Positions 8,799 to 19,017 of a stretch of DNA of 26,158 nucleotides are shown here, piece by piece. Source of the stretch: Gammaproteobacteria bacterium (lineage in GTDB: Bacteria > Pseudomonadota > Gammaproteobacteria > Steroidobacterales > Steroidobacteraceae); the NCBI GenBank assembly GCA_028293725.1, contig JAQGOE010000348.1, positions 1 through 26,158 on the forward strand, written 5' to 3'. The position numbers were made by a program, and so were the translations under genes. The notes under the pieces were generated by a model that saw only the letters and a list, made by a program, of their open reading frames with translations, did no database searches and had not been told where the DNA came from. How positions within the stretch are numbered: the stretch's first letter is position 1; the number at the start of each line of letters is the position of its first letter.

Positions 8799-9610
8799 TG
8801 GGCGACAGCGCTAGTCGGTGTGCTCAAGTTGCCTGAAGGAGTGCGCGTGCGGTAAGCGTAGAGGACAAAGATTACGCCGAGCAGGATCATGGGAAACGAC
8901 AGCACCTGCCCCATCGTCACCCAGCCACCGGTGAGGTAGCCGAGCTGCTCATCCGGGACCCGCACGAACTCCACGATGAAGCGCGCGATACCGTAACCAA
9001 TGAGGAAAACGCCGGCGTTCGCCCAACGCGGACGCGGACGCGAGGAAAACAACCAGACGACCGTGAACAGCACGACACCTTCCAAACAAGCCTCATAGAG
9101 CTGTGAGGGGTGGCGCACCTGTCCATTGACGAGGAATCCCCAGGGCACGGTGGTCACCTTGCCCCAAAGCTCGCCGTTGATGAAGTTGCCGATTCGCCCG
9201 AAAAAGAGGCCGAGTGCCGGCAGGGGAGCGGCGAAGTCGAACACGTCCCCGAGATTACGCCGCTGTCGCCAAGCGTACAGCGCCATCGCGGCCATCGTCC
9301 CCAGGAGACCCCCGTGAAACGACATGCCCCCCTCCCAGATCTTGAAGGGGTACCAGATGTCCTTAGCCCAGAAACCCAGACCATAGAACAGCACGTAGCC
9401 GATGCGACCGCCGACGATCACACCGAGCATGAGGTAGAAGATGAGATCGTCGACGTCGGCCGCCTTCCACGTCGAGCCGGGCCGGGCGGCGCGCACCCGC
9501 GCCAGCCACCACCCCCCGGCGAAGCCGAGGAGATACATGATCCCGTACCAATGGACTTTGACGGGGCCGATTTCGAGGGCAATGGGATTGAAGCCGGGAT
9601 ACTTCAGCAT
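8795..9610 (-). CDS. lgt: Phosphatidylglycerol:prolipoprotein diacylglyceryl transferase
   Basis: Inner-membrane enzyme that moves diacylglycerol from phosphatidylglycerol to the lipobox cysteine of prolipoproteins, the first step of lipoprotein maturation. 271 residues with about seven hydrophobic segments. The family signature [10 protein letters not shown] is at residues 138-147, and the conserved histidine is in [11 protein letters not shown] (H99). Start ATG at 9610; it follows the rRNA methyltransferase by 12 bases and overlaps thyA by 4 bases, so it is translated from a shared transcript. Confidence 0.97.
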   Translation of the reverse strand: MLKYPGFNPIALEIGPVKVHWYGIMYLLGFAGGWWLARVRAARPGSTWKAADVDDLIFYLMLGVIVGGRIGYVLFYGLGFWAKDIWYPFKIWEGGMSFHGGLLGTMAAMALYAWRQRRNLGDVFDFAAPLPALGLFFGRIGNFINGELWGKVTTVPWGFLVNGQVRHPSQLYEACLEGVVLFTVVWLFSSRPRPRWANAGVFLIGYGIARFIVEFVRVPDEQLGYLTGGWVTMGQVLSFPMILLGVIFVLYAYRTRTPSGNLSTPTSAVAQ

Positions 9611-9622
9611 AGCGGGTGAAGT

Positions 9623-10825
9623 TTAGCCGAGCTCACGGGTCACGCGGCAGAAGAACGCCTTCAAGTACCGGGTCTCGGGGATGGCCGGATGCACTGGGTG
9701 GTCAGGCGACTGCCCGCCGGACTCGAGAATCTGCACAAAACGCCCGGAGTGACGCGCGGCAAGCTGGATGGCACTCACCAGCTCTTCCGGCGCCAGGTGA
9801 TAGGAGCACGAGCAGGACACCAGCAGACCATCCCCATCGATCAGGTCCAGGGCGAGCTGATTCAGCTTGCGGTAGGCCGCCTGTCCCTGCGGAATGTCCT
9901 TCTTGCGCTTGATGAATGCGGGCGGATCGAGAATCACTACATCGAAGCGCGCGCCCTGCGCGTGTAGCGCCTTCAACGCGTCGAAGGCATCGTCACGCAC
10001 CGTCTCCAGCGCAACGCTGTTCTCAGCCGCATTACGCTGGGCGAAGTCCAGTGAAAGCTGCGAGGAGTCGACACAACGTGCTGTTGCCGCCCCATTCCGG
10101 AGCGCGGTAACCGCCCACCCGCCGACGTAACTGCACACGTCGAGTACGCGCGCACCAGGACGCAGATATCGGATGAGCCGCTGTCGGTTCGCGGTTTGAT
10201 CGTAGAACCAACCCGTCTTCTGCCCGTCCGCCAAGGGAGCCCGGAAATGCAAACCCGACTCCACGATGTCGATCTCGGCAGGCACGGTGCCAAAAGCAAC
10301 TTCGGTCGACAGCGCCAGGTGCTCCAGATCGCGCGCGCCCGAGTCGTTCTTCCAGAAGAGCGCGGCCGGATTCACGACCGCACGCACGGCAGCCTCGACG
10401 TCCGCCTTGAGCGCCTCCATGCCGGCGGTCGCAATCTGACCAACCAGCACGTCGCCATAGCGGTCGAGCACCAGTCCGGGCAATTGATCCGACTCACCGA
10501 AAACCAACCGGTAGTACGGTGTCTTGCCCAGGCGCTCACGCAACGCGAGCGCCACCTTGAGACGCTGTTCGATGAGAGCGCGATCGAGTGGTTGGGCCGC
10601 GTCGCGACCCATGATCCGCGCGCAAATCAACGCATGAGGATTTACATAAGCGTAGCCGAGGAACTGATCCCGATCGGACACCACTCGCGCCAGCGCGCCA
10701 GAGGCGAAACCCGCCAGCGGCGTGGCCGCGTTGTCGATCTCATTGCTGAAGATCCACAGGTGCCCGGAGCGGATACGGCGATCCTCGCCGCGCTTGAGCT
10801 TCAAAATGGAAACATCGGATGGCAT
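9623..10825 (-). CDS. rlmI: RlmI-like 23S rRNA (cytosine-5) methyltransferase
   Basis: SAM-dependent RNA methyltransferase of the RlmI/YccW family, which makes m5C1962 in 23S rRNA of E. coli; the exact target here is inferred. 400 residues (E. coli RlmI is 396). An N-terminal PUA domain covers about residues 8-80 (LKRGEDRRIRSGHLWIFSNE). The GQKTGWFYDQ block is at 201-210, motif I VLDVCSYVGG at 227-236, the ILDPPAF motif at 298-304 and the cysteine-rich SCSCSYH at 337-343 that carries the catalytic Cys. ATG start. It is the first gene of the minus-strand cluster rlmI-lgt-thyA-SET-kup, and is divergent from the thioredoxin-domain gene. Confidence 0.92.
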   Translation of the reverse strand: MPSDVSILKLKRGEDRRIRSGHLWIFSNEIDNAATPLAGFASGALARVVSDRDQFLGYAYVNPHALICARIMGRDAAQPLDRALIEQRLKVALALRERLGKTPYYRLVFGESDQLPGLVLDRYGDVLVGQIATAGMEALKADVEAAVRAVVNPAALFWKNDSGARDLEHLALSTEVAFGTVPAEIDIVESGLHFRAPLADGQKTGWFYDQTANRQRLIRYLRPGARVLDVCSYVGGWAVTALRNGAATARCVDSSQLSLDFAQRNAAENSVALETVRDDAFDALKALHAQGARFDVVILDPPAFIKRKKDIPQGQAAYRKLNQLALDLIDGDGLLVSCSCSYHLAPEELVSAIQLAARHSGRFVQILESGGQSPDHPVHPAIPETRYLKAFFCRVTRELG

Positions 10826-10920
10826 TGCTTTCGTATCTGCGCTGACCGCGGCGCGGGTGGCAGAGGAACCATGAAGGTATAGTGGCGCCGCATTCTACTC
10901 GAAACCGGCCCGAGTGCCTT

Positions 10921-13017
<2,097 letters not shown>

Positions 13018-14149
13018 GATGCCTCGGCGAGACTGCTCCATGGGCTGCCAAGGCCTGCAGGTCCCGCCAGGCACGCGCGAGCTCACTGTCCGGCTGAATG
13101 GCATTCATCCCGGCGAGCGCGACCAACTCGCTCACGGCGGCGCGCAATTTGCTAACCGATAGAGTACAACTCGCCGTGACTTCGCTCAGCTCGGTGTTGG
13201 AAAGCGTGCGATTCGCGAGCGCGTCCTGCCACACCCGACGTGCCAGTGAGTCCATCCCGGCCTTGATGAGACCCCAGGTGACTCGCGCTTCGGCGTAGCG
13301 TGCATGGACGACAGGGTCGTCAGCGAGCGAGACACCCTGCCCACCGCCCTTCTTACGACGCGTGAAGGCTGCAAAATCATCCAGCGCGTGCCGCACGATT
13401 CCGAGCGCAACGGCCGTAATCGAGAGCTCCATCGCCGTATTCATCGGCATCCTATAAAGAGCACCCGGCTCGCGCGGCGCGGGATTCGTCAGCGAGAAGC
13501 TACGCTGCTCGGGCACGAGTACGTCGCGCACTTCGAAATCATCACTCCCGGTGCCGCGCAGTCCACTCGCATCCCACGCGGGGAGGATCGCCACCTGCGA
13601 GCTGTCGAGAAGGAGCGCGCGGGTAATGGGGCGGCCGTTGGCTCCGAAAGTGAGCGTGCCATTCTCCATGACGATGCAATTAACCACGAACGCTGTCGCG
13701 TAGTGGGCGCCCGTGGCGTAGTGCCAGCAGCCGGTGACGCGATAGCCGCCCGCAACACGCACGGCGCGGCCGTCCGGAACCATCGCGTTGGCGATGACCG
13801 CCTCGGGCCTCGCAAAAACCGTGTTAGCCGTCGCGGCATCGAGTTGTGACGCAAACAGTCCGCCATAGGAGCCGATCATCACGGCCCAGCCGATGGAGCC
13901 GTCGAGACGCGCCGCGCCCTCGAACACCTCCAGCGCCTCCGCCAGATCCAGCTCGAAGCCGGCGCATTTTTTCGGCACCCACAGCCTGAACAGGCCATAG
14001 CGCAGCAAGGCGCCGGCCACCTGCTTGGGCAGACGGGCGAGACGTTCGGCCTCACCGGCGCCTTGACGGAAGATTGGAGCGAGCTCCCCCAGGCGCACGA
14101 GGATCTCTTCCACAGGCGATGTTTCCAGAGCAGTTCGCAGTTGCCGCAT

Positions 14150-14168
14150 GGGCCAATTGTATTGGCCC
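14150..14168 (-). promoter_or_regulatory. Palindromic operator candidate over the -10 box of the monooxygenase gene
   Basis: GGGCCAATTGTATTGGCCC is a perfect inverted repeat with 8-base arms and a 3-base centre. On the minus strand it contains TACAAT (14156-14161), a good -10 hexamer, and ends directly at the ATG (14147-14149). A transcript from this -10 would begin at or next to the ATG, giving a leaderless or nearly leaderless mRNA. No good -35 is visible, which would fit an activator-dependent or weak promoter. A regulator dimer bound here would block transcription. Confidence 0.5.
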
Positions 14169-14240
14169 CGGGGCACGCCGGGGGTATGTTGACTGTCAGG
14201 AAATGGCGACCGCGCTCACAGGCGCAATCAAAATGGTTCT

Positions 14241-17200
14241 TTAGGAGAGCAGCTCCACGTTCCCACCGATGGCCACGGTGTTGATCGTCAATGTGCGCTC
14301 CGTCGCAAAACGCAGCAGATAGTGAGGGCCACCAGCCTTTGGTCCCGTGCCGGAGAGCCCTTGTCCGCCGAAGGGTTGCACACCGACGACGGCGCCGATC
14401 ATATTCCGGTTCACATAAGTGTTACCCACCCGCAGCGAGCGGAACACGTGATCGGCCACACTCTCGAGCCGGCTGTGCACGCCCAGAGTGAGACCAAAGC
14501 CCGTGCGTCGGATCGCGTCGATCACCTGCGGCAACTGGTCCGCGCGATAGCGCACTACGTGCAGGATCGGACCGAACTCCTCCGTCCTCACCTGGTCGAG
14601 CGAGCGCAGCTCGAAAAGATGCGGAGCGAAGAAATAACCCATCTCATGTTGGCGACCGAGCTCGCAGGCGTACAGCAGGTTGGCTTCGCCCCGCATGCGC
14701 GCGGCGTATTTGCGCAAGCGCTGCTGGGCCTCTTCTGAAATAACAGGACCCAGGTCCGTGGCGAGCTCCGCCGGATCGCCGACAACTAAGCACTTCATGG
14801 CGCCGACGAGCATGCTGATCACGCGATCGGCAATCTCCTCCTGCACATAAAGAACCCGCAGCGCTGAGCAGCGCTGCCCGGCGCTGGTGAATGCGGAGGT
14901 CACGACGTCATCGACCACCTGTTCCGCGAGCGCCGTCGCATCCACCACCATCGCATTCACGCCGCCGGTCTCCGCAATGAGCGGCAGGATCGCGCCGTCG
15001 CGGTTTGCTAGCGCACGATTGATAGTAGTTGCGGTAGCAGTGGAGCCGGTGAAGGCCACACCGGCAAGAGCGGGATGGCTCAGCGCAACCTTGCCGAAAG
15101 CCGGCCCGTCAGCCGGTGTCAGGTGCAACACCTCCGTCGGCACTCCGGCCTCGTGCAGCAGGCGAGTCATGGCATGCGCGACGAGCGGCGTGGCCGGCGC
15201 GGGCTTCGCGATGACCGAATTGCCTGCCATCAGGGCGGCGACCACCTGGCCGGTAAAGATCGCCAGTGGGAAGTTCCACGGACTGATACAAACAAACACG
15301 CCGCGACCCTGGAGCGAGAGCAGATTGCGCTCGCCCGTCGGCCCACCCAGCTCCTCCGGCTCCGCAAACAGCTCGAGGCCGCGCGCGCCGTAGTAGCGGC
15401 AGAAATCGATCGCCTCGCGCAACTCGGCCACCGCGTCCGGCAGAGTCTTACCGGCTTCCTTTACCAGCAGGCGCAGAAACAACCCACGGCGCTCCTCGAG
15501 CAGCTCAGCCGCCCTATCGAGACAGGCAGCCCGCTGCTCAGCCGGCGTCGCATCCCAAGCGGGCTGCGCGCGCGAGGCGATGTCCATCGCTTCGATGATC
15601 TCCGCGTCAGTCGCATCACGCGACACGCCAACGGTCTCGAGGAAGTTAGCCGGTGACACGACCTGCGCGTCCGCATCGGTTACAACCTTACCCCCGATGA
15701 TCGGACCTCCCACCGCGCCCTCCGGGGCGCTGGCGTGCAACTCCGCCTCCAGCTGCGCAATTCCCATCGGATCGCCCCAGTCAGCGCCGTCCGAGTTAAC
15801 CCGCTCCGACCCATAAAGGGCGTGCGGCTCGCGGATGCGCGCCGGCGTCTGCGTCTTATCCAGGGAGCGATTCAACACGGAAATGGGATCGCGCACGACC
15901 TGCTCCACGGGAATCTGGGGGTTGAGAAATTGATGCACGAAGGAGGTGTTGGCGCCGTTCTCGAGCAGCCGGCGGACGAGGTAGGGCAACAGGTCTTCGT
16001 GGGTTCCGACAGGAGCGTAGACGCGCACGGGTGGGAACTTGGGCACATCCGCGAGTACGGCCGCGTAGAGAAGCTCACCCATTCCATGCAGCCGTTGGAA
16101 TTCGTAGTCAGCCCCGGCAGGCGCGAAATCGAGCACCGCCGCTATAGTGTAGGCATTATGAGTAGCGAACTGCGGATGAATGACATCGCAGGCCGCGAAG
16201 AGGTGCTGCGCGCACACGAGATAGCTCGCGTCGGTCGCGGCCTTCGACGTGTAGACGGGGAAACTCGCCAGGCCGCGCTCCTGCGCTCGCTTGATCTCGC
16301 TATCCCAGTAAGCGCCTTTCACGAGACGCACTGTCATCCGACGGCCCGCGTCGCGCGCCAACTCGGCGATCCAATCAATGACCAACGGCGCGCGGCGGCC
16401 ATACGCCTGGATCGCGAGACCGAGTCCATTCCAGCCGAGAGTCTGCGGGTCGCGGGCGAGCGCCTCCATAATATCGAGCGAGAGATCGAGGCGGTCCGCC
16501 TCTTCGGCGTCGATGGTGAGTCCGATGCCGGCACTGGCGGCGAGGCGCGCCAGATCCAACATGCGCGGCACGAGACGCTCGCTCACTCGTGCGCTTTGCA
16601 GAAGGGTATAGCGCGGCTCGAGCGCTGACAGCTTTACGGAAATACTGGAGCGACTGTGGACCGTCCCTTCCGGCTGTGCCCTGAGAGCTTCGATGGCCGC
16701 GGCGTAGGAATCGGTATACCGCTGCGCATCCGCGTCGGTGCGCGCGCCTTCGCCCAGAACGTCGAACGAGCATAGCGACAGATTGGGATTGGACTGGCCG
16801 CGAGCGAGTGCCGACTCGATGGTCTCGCCAACAATGAATGCTTCACCCAACATCTGCATGGCGCCACGCAAAGTCTTACGCACTACGGGGGCGACGAAGG
16901 GCTTCGTGACTGAGGCGAGCGAGAAACGCCCGGACAACTCTGCCGCCACATCCGGCAGCAGGCGGCTGGCCGAACCCAACAGGGCAAATCCGGTCCGTAA
17001 CAGCAAATCGTCACTGCCCGTGGTACCGGCGCTGCGGATAGCAGCGAGTCGCTCGGAGATGAGTTGGTCCGCGCGTTTCGGGTCGGGCGTCCGCAGCAGC
17101 GCCTCGGCAAGACTCATGAGTGCCTTGCCCTGTGCACTGTCGAGCGGGAACTGCTCGAGGAGGGAATCGACGAAGGGCCGCGCCCGCTTGTCGGCACGCG

Positions 17201-17396
17201 CCACCTCTACCCAACTTGTGGCGCGCCTCTTGGCACCTTCGAGTCGGCCCTCGACCGGGGCGAGAGATCCCAGCAACTCCTTAACCGCGTCGGGCTCCGC
17301 GCGCACCGTGGCAGCGCGAATCGCTTCACGCAACGTGCTCATCCGATCCGTGTCACGCGACCCGCTCGCCCGCGCAGCCGCACCAATGCCCGCCAT
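14241..17396 (-). CDS. putA: Bifunctional proline dehydrogenase / P5C dehydrogenase
   Basis: Oxidises proline to glutamate in two steps with channelled pyrroline-5-carboxylate. The ATG at 17396 is preferred over the upstream in-frame GTG at 17426, because a GGAGCAAGGG stretch precedes it; in the longer numbering the protein is 1061 residues. The FAD-barrel half has VRLVKGAYWDSEIKRAQ and LLENGANTSFVHQFLN. The aldehyde dehydrogenase half has FISPWNFPLAIFTGQ-type (here CISPWNFPLAIFTGQ), AFTGSTATA, AETGGVNAMVVDAT and the catalytic cysteine in SAGQRCSALR (C853). It has no N-terminal ribbon-helix-helix domain, unlike the 1300-residue E. coli PutA, so it cannot repress itself; the divergent Lrp-type gene is the likely regulator. 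Confidence 0.96.
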   Translation of the reverse strand: MAGIGAAARASGSRDTDRMSTLREAIRAATVRAEPDAVKELLGSLAPVEGRLEGAKRRATSWVEVARADKRARPFVDSLLEQFPLDSAQGKALMSLAEALLRTPDPKRADQLISERLAAIRSAGTTGSDDLLLRTGFALLGSASRLLPDVAAELSGRFSLASVTKPFVAPVVRKTLRGAMQMLGEAFIVGETIESALARGQSNPNLSLCSFDVLGEGARTDADAQRYTDSYAAAIEALRAQPEGTVHSRSSISVKLSALEPRYTLLQSARVSERLVPRMLDLARLAASAGIGLTIDAEEADRLDLSLDIMEALARDPQTLGWNGLGLAIQAYGRRAPLVIDWIAELARDAGRRMTVRLVKGAYWDSEIKRAQERGLASFPVYTSKAATDASYLVCAQHLFAACDVIHPQFATHNAYTIAAVLDFAPAGADYEFQRLHGMGELLYAAVLADVPKFPPVRVYAPVGTHEDLLPYLVRRLLENGANTSFVHQFLNPQIPVEQVVRDPISVLNRSLDKTQTPARIREPHALYGSERVNSDGADWGDPMGIAQLEAELHASAPEGAVGGPIIGGKVVTDADAQVVSPANFLETVGVSRDATDAEIIEAMDIASRAQPAWDATPAEQRAACLDRAAELLEERRGLFLRLLVKEAGKTLPDAVAELREAIDFCRYYGARGLELFAEPEELGGPTGERNLLSLQGRGVFVCISPWNFPLAIFTGQVVAALMAGNSVIAKPAPATPLVAHAMTRLLHEAGVPTEVLHLTPADGPAFGKVALSHPALAGVAFTGSTATATTINRALANRDGAILPLIAETGGVNAMVVDATALAEQVVDDVVTSAFTSAGQRCSALRVLYVQEEIADRVISMLVGAMKCLVVGDPAELATDLGPVISEEAQQRLRKYAARMRGEANLLYACELGRQHEMGYFFAPHLFELRSLDQVRTEEFGPILHVVRYRADQLPQVIDAIRRTGFGLTLGVHSRLESVADHVFRSLRVGNTYVNRNMIGAVVGVQPFGGQGLSGTGPKAGGPHYLLRFATERTLTINTVAIGGNVELLS

Positions 17397-17458
17397 CTCG
17401 TTGCCCTTGCTCCAGAAATGGAGCACAGTAAATTATGCTTATGCTAGCCTTGAACGCA

Positions 17459-17472
17459 GAGAATAGTTTCTC
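17459..17472. promoter_or_regulatory. Dyad in the putA/lrp divergent promoter region (candidate Lrp-type operator)
   Basis: GAGAATAGTTTCTC has perfect 5-base arms around TAGT, in an A+T-rich gap between two divergent genes. It is similar in length and character to Lrp-family sites (YAGHAWATTWTDCTR), with several mismatches. TATAAA at 17485-17490 (+) is a plausible -10 for the regulator gene, and CATAAT on the minus strand near 17431-17436 is a possible -10 for putA; neither has a convincing -35. Confidence 0.45.
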
Positions 17473-17505
17473 GTTTTTGCACTTTATAAAGTCGATTTGA
17501 CTGCC

Positions 17506-18015
17506 ATGAGCCGGAAAAACCCCGCTACTGCGGCTTCGCCGTCCGCCGACCGTGAGCTCGATCGCGTCGATCGAAGGCTATTGGCGCGGCTGCAGCAGGA
17601 CGGACGGACCCCGGTGTCGCAGCTTGCAAGAGAAGTGAATCTGACTGTCACGCCGACGCTGGAGCGCGTCCGGCGACTGGAGTCAGGGGGCTATATCGAG
17701 GGTTACTTCGCCCGGCTGAACCCGGGGAAGCTGGGGTTGGGATTGCTCGCCTACGTAGAGGTGTCGCTCGACCGGACCACGCCGGATGCCTTCGAGCGCT
17801 TCAAGCAGGTCGCCCTGGCCCACGACGAGGTCATGGAATGCCACATGGTCGCGGGCGGCTTCGACTACCTACTGAAGATCCGGGTCACCGACATGGAGAG
17901 CTACCGGCGCTTCCTCGGCGACCGCCTCGCCGCAGTGCGCGGCGTACAGCAGACTCACACGTACTTCGTTATGGAGGAAGTGAAGTCGACGCAGAAGATC
18001 GCGGTACCGGAGTAA
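17506..18015 (+). CDS. Lrp/AsnC-family regulator, probable PutR
   Basis: 169 residues from the ATG at 17506. A TTG at 17497 is also in frame but would put the start only 6 bases after a TATAAA box. The N-terminal helix-turn-helix is DRVDRRLLARLQQDGRTPVSQLAREVNLTV and onward to about residue 60, followed by the RAM ligand/oligomer domain (LAYVEVSL...HMVAGGFDYLLKIRVTDMESY). Divergent placement next to a putA lacking its own DNA-binding domain matches the PutR-PutA pairs of alphaproteobacteria and some gammaproteobacteria, in which an Lrp-type protein activates putA in response to proline. There is no obvious Shine-Dalgarno. The role is inferred from context; family membership is clear. Confidence 0.92.
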   Translation: MSRKNPATAASPSADRELDRVDRRLLARLQQDGRTPVSQLAREVNLTVTPTLERVRRLESGGYIEGYFARLNPGKLGLGLLAYVEVSLDRTTPDAFERFKQVALAHDEVMECHMVAGGFDYLLKIRVTDMESYRRFLGDRLAAVRGVQQTHTYFVMEEVKSTQKIAVPE

Positions 18016-18019
18016 CGGG

Positions 18020-19003
18020 TTAACCCACCCGCGCCATCTCGTCGGCAGTAAGCTTGATTTTCGCCGCCCCAACATTGTCCTCCAGGTGCTTCACCTGCGA
18101 GGTCCCGGGGATCGGCAACATCACCGGCGAGCGCGCCAACAGCCACGCCAGCGCCGCCTCATTGTTATCTATCTTACGTTCCTTCGCGATAGCCTCCAGC
18201 GCCACGAGACCCTTATCCGGCGTGCTGCTGGCCTGTGCCGCCTGCGCCAGCGGTCCCCACGGAATAAACGCGATCCGCTCGCGCTCACAGATCGCCAACA
18301 CCTCGTCCGAAGAGCGATCGGCGACGTTGTAGCGATTTTGCACCGACACCACTTTGACCAGCGCACGTGCCTTCGCGAGTTGCTCCGGATTGACGTTCGA
18401 GACGCCGATGTGCCGGATCTTGCCTTCCTTCTGCAGCTTAGCCAGCTCGCCGATCGAGTCCTCGTAAGGAACCTCCGGGTCGGGTCGATGGTGCTGGTAG
18501 AGGTCGATGCGCTGCAGCTTCAAACGCGTGAGGCTCGCCTCGCACGCCGCGCGCAGATGCTCGGGTCGTCCGTCCGGCAGCCACTCTGCCCGACTCGGCC
18601 GCACCTGGCCGCCTTTCGTGGCGATCAGAAGACCGCGCGGATACGGATATAACGCCTCGCGAATGAGGCGCTCGCTGACGTAGGGACCATAGGCGTCGGC
18701 GGTATCGATGAAATTGGTTCCCAGCTGCACGGCGCGCCGTAGAACCGCGAACGCCTCGTTCGCATCGCGCGGCTCACCCCATACGCCGTCGCCGGTGATG
18801 CGCATCGCACCGAAGCCCATCCGGCTCACCTGCAGATCCCCGCCAATCAACAGCGTGCCCGCCGCCGCAGCCGGCGCCGCAGCCGGCGCCTCCTCCGCCT
18901 CGGCGCGCACCGCAAGCGTAAGGCCAGCGCTCGCCAGCACAGCCCCGGTCACGGCCACGCCACCCTGAACGAGAAAACCACGACGCGAAGTTAGATCCGA
19001 CAT
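18020..19003 (-). CDS. Tat-exported aldo/keto reductase
   Basis: 327-residue NADPH-dependent oxidoreductase of the AKR superfamily. The N terminus carries a twin-arginine signal (SRRGFLVQGG at residues 6-15, then a hydrophobic stretch to about 33), followed by an Ala/Pro-rich linker (36-49). The barrel follows with the catalytic tetrad in place: D100 and Y105 (DTADAYG), K130 (LIATKGG) and H172 (YQHHRPDP). Export of an AKR is uncommon but recurs in this fold, as folded cofactor-bound proteins need Tat. ATG with an AGAGAGG ribosome site 8 bases upstream. It begins 14 bases after the M61 peptidase gene and is probably its last co-transcribed partner. It ends 4 bases from the convergent Lrp gene. 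Substrate unknown. Confidence 0.93.
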   Translation of the reverse strand: MSDLTSRRGFLVQGGVAVTGAVLASAGLTLAVRAEAEEAPAAAPAAAAGTLLIGGDLQVSRMGFGAMRITGDGVWGEPRDANEAFAVLRRAVQLGTNFIDTADAYGPYVSERLIREALYPYPRGLLIATKGGQVRPSRAEWLPDGRPEHLRAACEASLTRLKLQRIDLYQHHRPDPEVPYEDSIGELAKLQKEGKIRHIGVSNVNPEQLAKARALVKVVSVQNRYNVADRSSDEVLAICERERIAFIPWGPLAQAAQASSTPDKGLVALEAIAKERKIDNNEAALAWLLARSPVMLPIPGTSQVKHLEDNVGAAKIKLTADEMARVG

Positions 19004-19017
19004 AGCGATGACCTCTC

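Noticed and set aside
16141..16160. TATAGT followed by ATG on the plus strand inside putA
   Set aside because: Looks like a -10 box but lies in conserved putA coding sequence and leads into no real gene.
15735..16628. 297-codon open frame antisense to putA
   Set aside because: Opposite a well-conserved enzyme region and without recognisable motifs.
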